Assembly (NCBI GenBank): GCA_016721865.1
Contig: JADKHF010000015.1
Span: 1 to 61,485 of the forward strand
Length of the DNA: 61,485 bases
From: Nitrosomonas sp.
GTDB lineage: Bacteria; Pseudomonadota; Gammaproteobacteria; Burkholderiales; Nitrosomonadaceae
Reading direction: 5' to 3'
Positions 60,819-61,485 of this stretch are shown piece after piece (position 1 is the first letter of the stretch; each line of letters begins with the position of its first letter). The notes below the pieces were generated by a model, which saw only the letters and a list, made by a program, of their open reading frames with translations, was not told the origin of the DNA and made no database searches. A program made the translations under genes and the position numbers.

Positions 60819-61485
60819 ATGAAGATTACAACAATAGGCATTGATTTGGCAAAAGAGGTGTTTCAGATCCACGGTGTAGATGAGTATGGCAAGGCTGTGC
60901 TGCGTAAGCAATTACGCCGCGGACAGATGACGGAGTTCTTTGCCAATCTGGGGCCTTGCCTGGTCGATTTAGAAGTATGCGGTAGTTCCCACCACTGGGG
61001 CGAGAAAGTTGTGGATTTGGGCATACTGTCAGCTCCTGTCGCCCCAGTTCGTCAAGCCCTATGTAAAGACTAACAAGCATGATATGGCCGATGCAGAAGC
61101 GATCTGCGAAGCGGTGACTCGACCCAATATGCGTTTTGTACCGATCAAGACTGTTGAGCAACAGGCCATTCTATCAGTGCACCGAGCCAGACAGGGATTT
61201 GTCAAGGCGAGAACTTCACAGGCAAATCGGATACGCGGTCTACTCTCTGAGTTGGTATCGTCATCCCAGGGGGATCCAATCGATTGGCAAACGCATGCCT
61301 GACATTCTGGAAGATGCTGAAAATGGTTTGCCAGGATCAATACGCCGATTACTGGAAAGACTGAATGACCACCTGAAGGAGCTGGATCGGCAGGTGAAAG
61401 AGTTAGAGTTGCAAATCAGGCTTTGGCACAAGAGAGCGAAGCCAGCCAAAGACTGGAAGCCATTCCGGGTGTTGGCCCGATTACA
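60819..61485 (+). pseudogene. IS110-family transposase copy B (frameshifted, cut by window end)
   Basis: The start MKITTIGIDLAKEVFQIHGV with D8 and the later E (DLEVCGSSHHWG) are in the DEDD domain. A frame change near 61035 leads to KHDMADAEAICEAVTRPNMR, then ILSVHRARQGFVKARTSQAN. The GPGAD-like helix-hairpin region (RLEAIPGVGPI) is at the window end. The 5' leader of about 90 bases is the inverted copy of 58601-58690. Confidence 0.78.

Overview
The window looks like a Gram-negative betaproteobacterial chromosome, probably a Nitrosomonas-like member of the Nitrosomonadales. The evidence is an exosortase-B (XrtB/EpsI) exopolysaccharide locus of the Methylobacillus/Nitrosomonas kind, a GlrK-QseG-GlrR two-component operon, a full-length HrpA helicase, a ZnuD-like TonB receptor and a heavy load of IS elements and MITE-like repeats. 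The taxonomic call is inference; there is no rRNA or tRNA in the window.

Layout. Positions 1-2567 hold a decayed secreted jelly-roll/lyase-like gene (-) plus an IS4-family element (+). Both recur in inverted orientation at 54012-56706. Positions 2600-13850 carry ordinary chromosomal genes: a secreted hypothetical, a HEPN-like protein, hrpA, glrR-qseG-glrK and a GlpF-type aquaporin, with an IS630 remnant sitting inside a small dispersed repeat. Positions 13900-18750 are a minus-strand set: a ZnuD-like TonB receptor followed by two related secreted proteins with HxH motifs, one with a dockerin-like insert, behind a Zur-like palindrome. Positions 18780-25230 hold IS remnants, a hexanucleotide repeat, a broken PAS-GAF-GGDEF-EAL protein, and an IS framed by a 183-bp direct repeat.

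Positions 25439-53753 form the exopolysaccharide locus on the + strand. Its order is epsD, epsE, epsF, epsG, xrtB, epsI, a polymerase/ligase-like protein, GT2, an IS nest, an FrhB-like protein, a pyruvyl transferase, a PP-loop protein, Wzx, GT4, asparagine synthase, acyltransferase, heparinase II/III-like, AlgD-like GDP-mannose dehydrogenase, two methyltransferases and a WbuB-like GT4. The genes suggest a Wzx/Wzy-type polymer carrying uronic acid, pyruvyl and acyl groups. The adjacent secreted lyase-like gene (55639-56706) is probably the end of this locus, now cut off by the IS4 insertion. Positions 56745-61485 are an IS graveyard of IS110, IS1634 and MITE ends.

A recurring feature is that many otherwise well-conserved genes are broken by a single-base indel, usually in a short homopolymer. 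Adding or removing one base restores family-typical protein sequence. This looks more like consensus error in the assembly than true pseudogenisation, though some IS copies are clearly decayed. I saw no CRISPR array, rRNA or tRNA.
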